From positions 62,001 to 126,000 of the forward strand of contig NZ_SETE01000005.1 in the NCBI RefSeq assembly GCF_004152935.1: a stretch of 64,000 nt of DNA. Direction: 5' to 3'. The notes beneath the pieces are model-generated. The model did no database searches. It saw only the letters and a program-made list of their open reading frames with translations, and was not told the DNA's origin. This DNA is from Brumimicrobium glaciale. Its GTDB lineage: Bacteria > Bacteroidota > Bacteroidia > Flavobacteriales_D > Crocinitomicaceae. The translations under genes were made by a program, and so were the position numbers. Positions 63,672 through 64,000 of the stretch are shown here, piece by piece; the first letter of the stretch is position 1; the number at the start of each line of letters is the position of its first letter.

Positions 63672-64000
63672 ATGAACATGAAAATCGATAAGATGAATCC
63701 GAATGAAATAATTAGCAAATTCAAAAAGGATTTAGAAAACTTTAAGAATGCGAAAATCAAATGCGGAATCATTGGTCGCAGTGGAACGGGGAAATCATCA
63801 TTGATTAACGCCATTGCTGGTGAAGAAATTGCCGAAGTTGGTGAGATTGAAACTACGATGGACATCAATGAGCCGATTGAACTCAATGGATTACTTTTCT
63901 TTGATCTTCCGGGTTGTTCAACTACAAAATTTCCAAAGGAGAAATACATTGAAGAATTTGAAATTAAGGATTTTGATTGTGTAATTTTAGTTACATCCGA
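63672..64000 (+). CDS. IRG-like GTPase, 5' part, cut by window end
   Basis: The first 109 codons of a GTPase, running off the window. The G1 motif GRSGTGKSS is at about residues 35-43, and G3 is FFDLPGCSTTKFPKEKY at about residues 78-94. The sequence IKCGIIGRSGTGKSSLINAI and DLPGxxTTxFPxxxY resembles the interferon-inducible GTPases (IRG, such as Irga6) of animals more than classical Era-type GTPases. Bacterial relatives exist, with unknown roles. The start may also be the second ATG at 63678. The C-terminal helical domain is not visible, so the fold beyond G3 is inferred. Confidence 0.75.
   Translation, partial: MNMKIDKMNPNEIISKFKKDLENFKNAKIKCGIIGRSGTGKSSLINAIAGEEIAEVGEIETTMDINEPIELNGLLFFDLPGCSTTKFPKEKYIEEFEIKDFDCVILVTS

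Noticed and set aside
1-64000. tRNA, rRNA, riboswitch or tmRNA genes
   Set aside because: None was recognised by eye. A tool such as tRNAscan-SE or Infernal would be decisive.

Overview
This is AT-rich chromosomal DNA from a Bacteroidota bacterium, most likely order Flavobacteriales. The evidence is DUF4293 and PorT-like proteins, about ten proteins ending in type IX secretion (T9SS) sorting domains, two giant proteins ending in the gliding-motility-associated CHU_C domain, -7 promoter elements of the Bacteroidota form TAnnTTTG, and few Shine-Dalgarno sites. A Crocinitomicaceae/Fluviicola-like origin is a guess from the gene style. I saw no rRNA, tRNA, CRISPR array, transposase or integrase.

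Layout. 1-6 kb: a DUF4293 membrane protein, a gene-free stretch with relic-like sequence, then an accessory patch of small secreted or lipoprotein genes around a VbhA/Fic-type toxin-antitoxin pair. 6-7.1 kb: a secreted alpha/beta hydrolase of the PETase/cutinase family with a T9SS tail. 7.3-12.5 kb: a 1463-residue adhesin or tail-fibre-like protein with 13 tandem 58-residue repeats, bracketed by two gene fragments (a LytTR regulator remnant and an orphan T9SS tail). 12.7-24 kb: mostly housekeeping or metabolic genes (EF-hand protein, amidase, flavoprotein, methyltransferase, an unusually long PLP enzyme, an ECF sigma-factor operon, UbiB-like kinase). 24-28 kb: secreted proteins including a four-CHRD protein and a fasciclin protein. 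28.5-31 kb: fabV, whose last 83 bp are duplicated 1,192 bp downstream around a DUF6934 gene and a 56-codon gene, which looks like a small insertion at the 3' end of fabV. 31-42.5 kb: membrane and secreted proteins, a CNNM/CorC transporter, a GNAT acetyltransferase flanked by related repeats, and an isoaspartyl peptidase. 42.8-56.7 kb: two tandem copies of a divergent two-gene module (S74 tail-fibre-like protein plus giant CHU_C surface protein). 57-61 kb: divergent cyanophycinase and cyanophycin synthetase genes. 61-64 kb: a lipoprotein, a lectin-like T9SS protein, and the start of a GTPase resembling interferon-inducible IRG GTPases.

How the genes fit together. The cyanophycin genes (cphA and cphB) and the isoaspartyl peptidase about 15 kb away could form a full nitrogen-storage cycle: polymer synthesis, release of beta-Asp-Arg dipeptide, and dipeptide cleavage. 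Much of the rest is the cell surface: T9SS cargo, adhesins, outer-membrane barrels and lipoproteins. Spacers carry families of short repeats, including a 106-bp hairpin repeat in tandem at 56.7-57.1 kb and related hairpins at 19.9-20.2 kb.

All functional calls come from reading motifs by eye; no database search was run. Coordinates of short sites inside homopolymer runs may be off by one.
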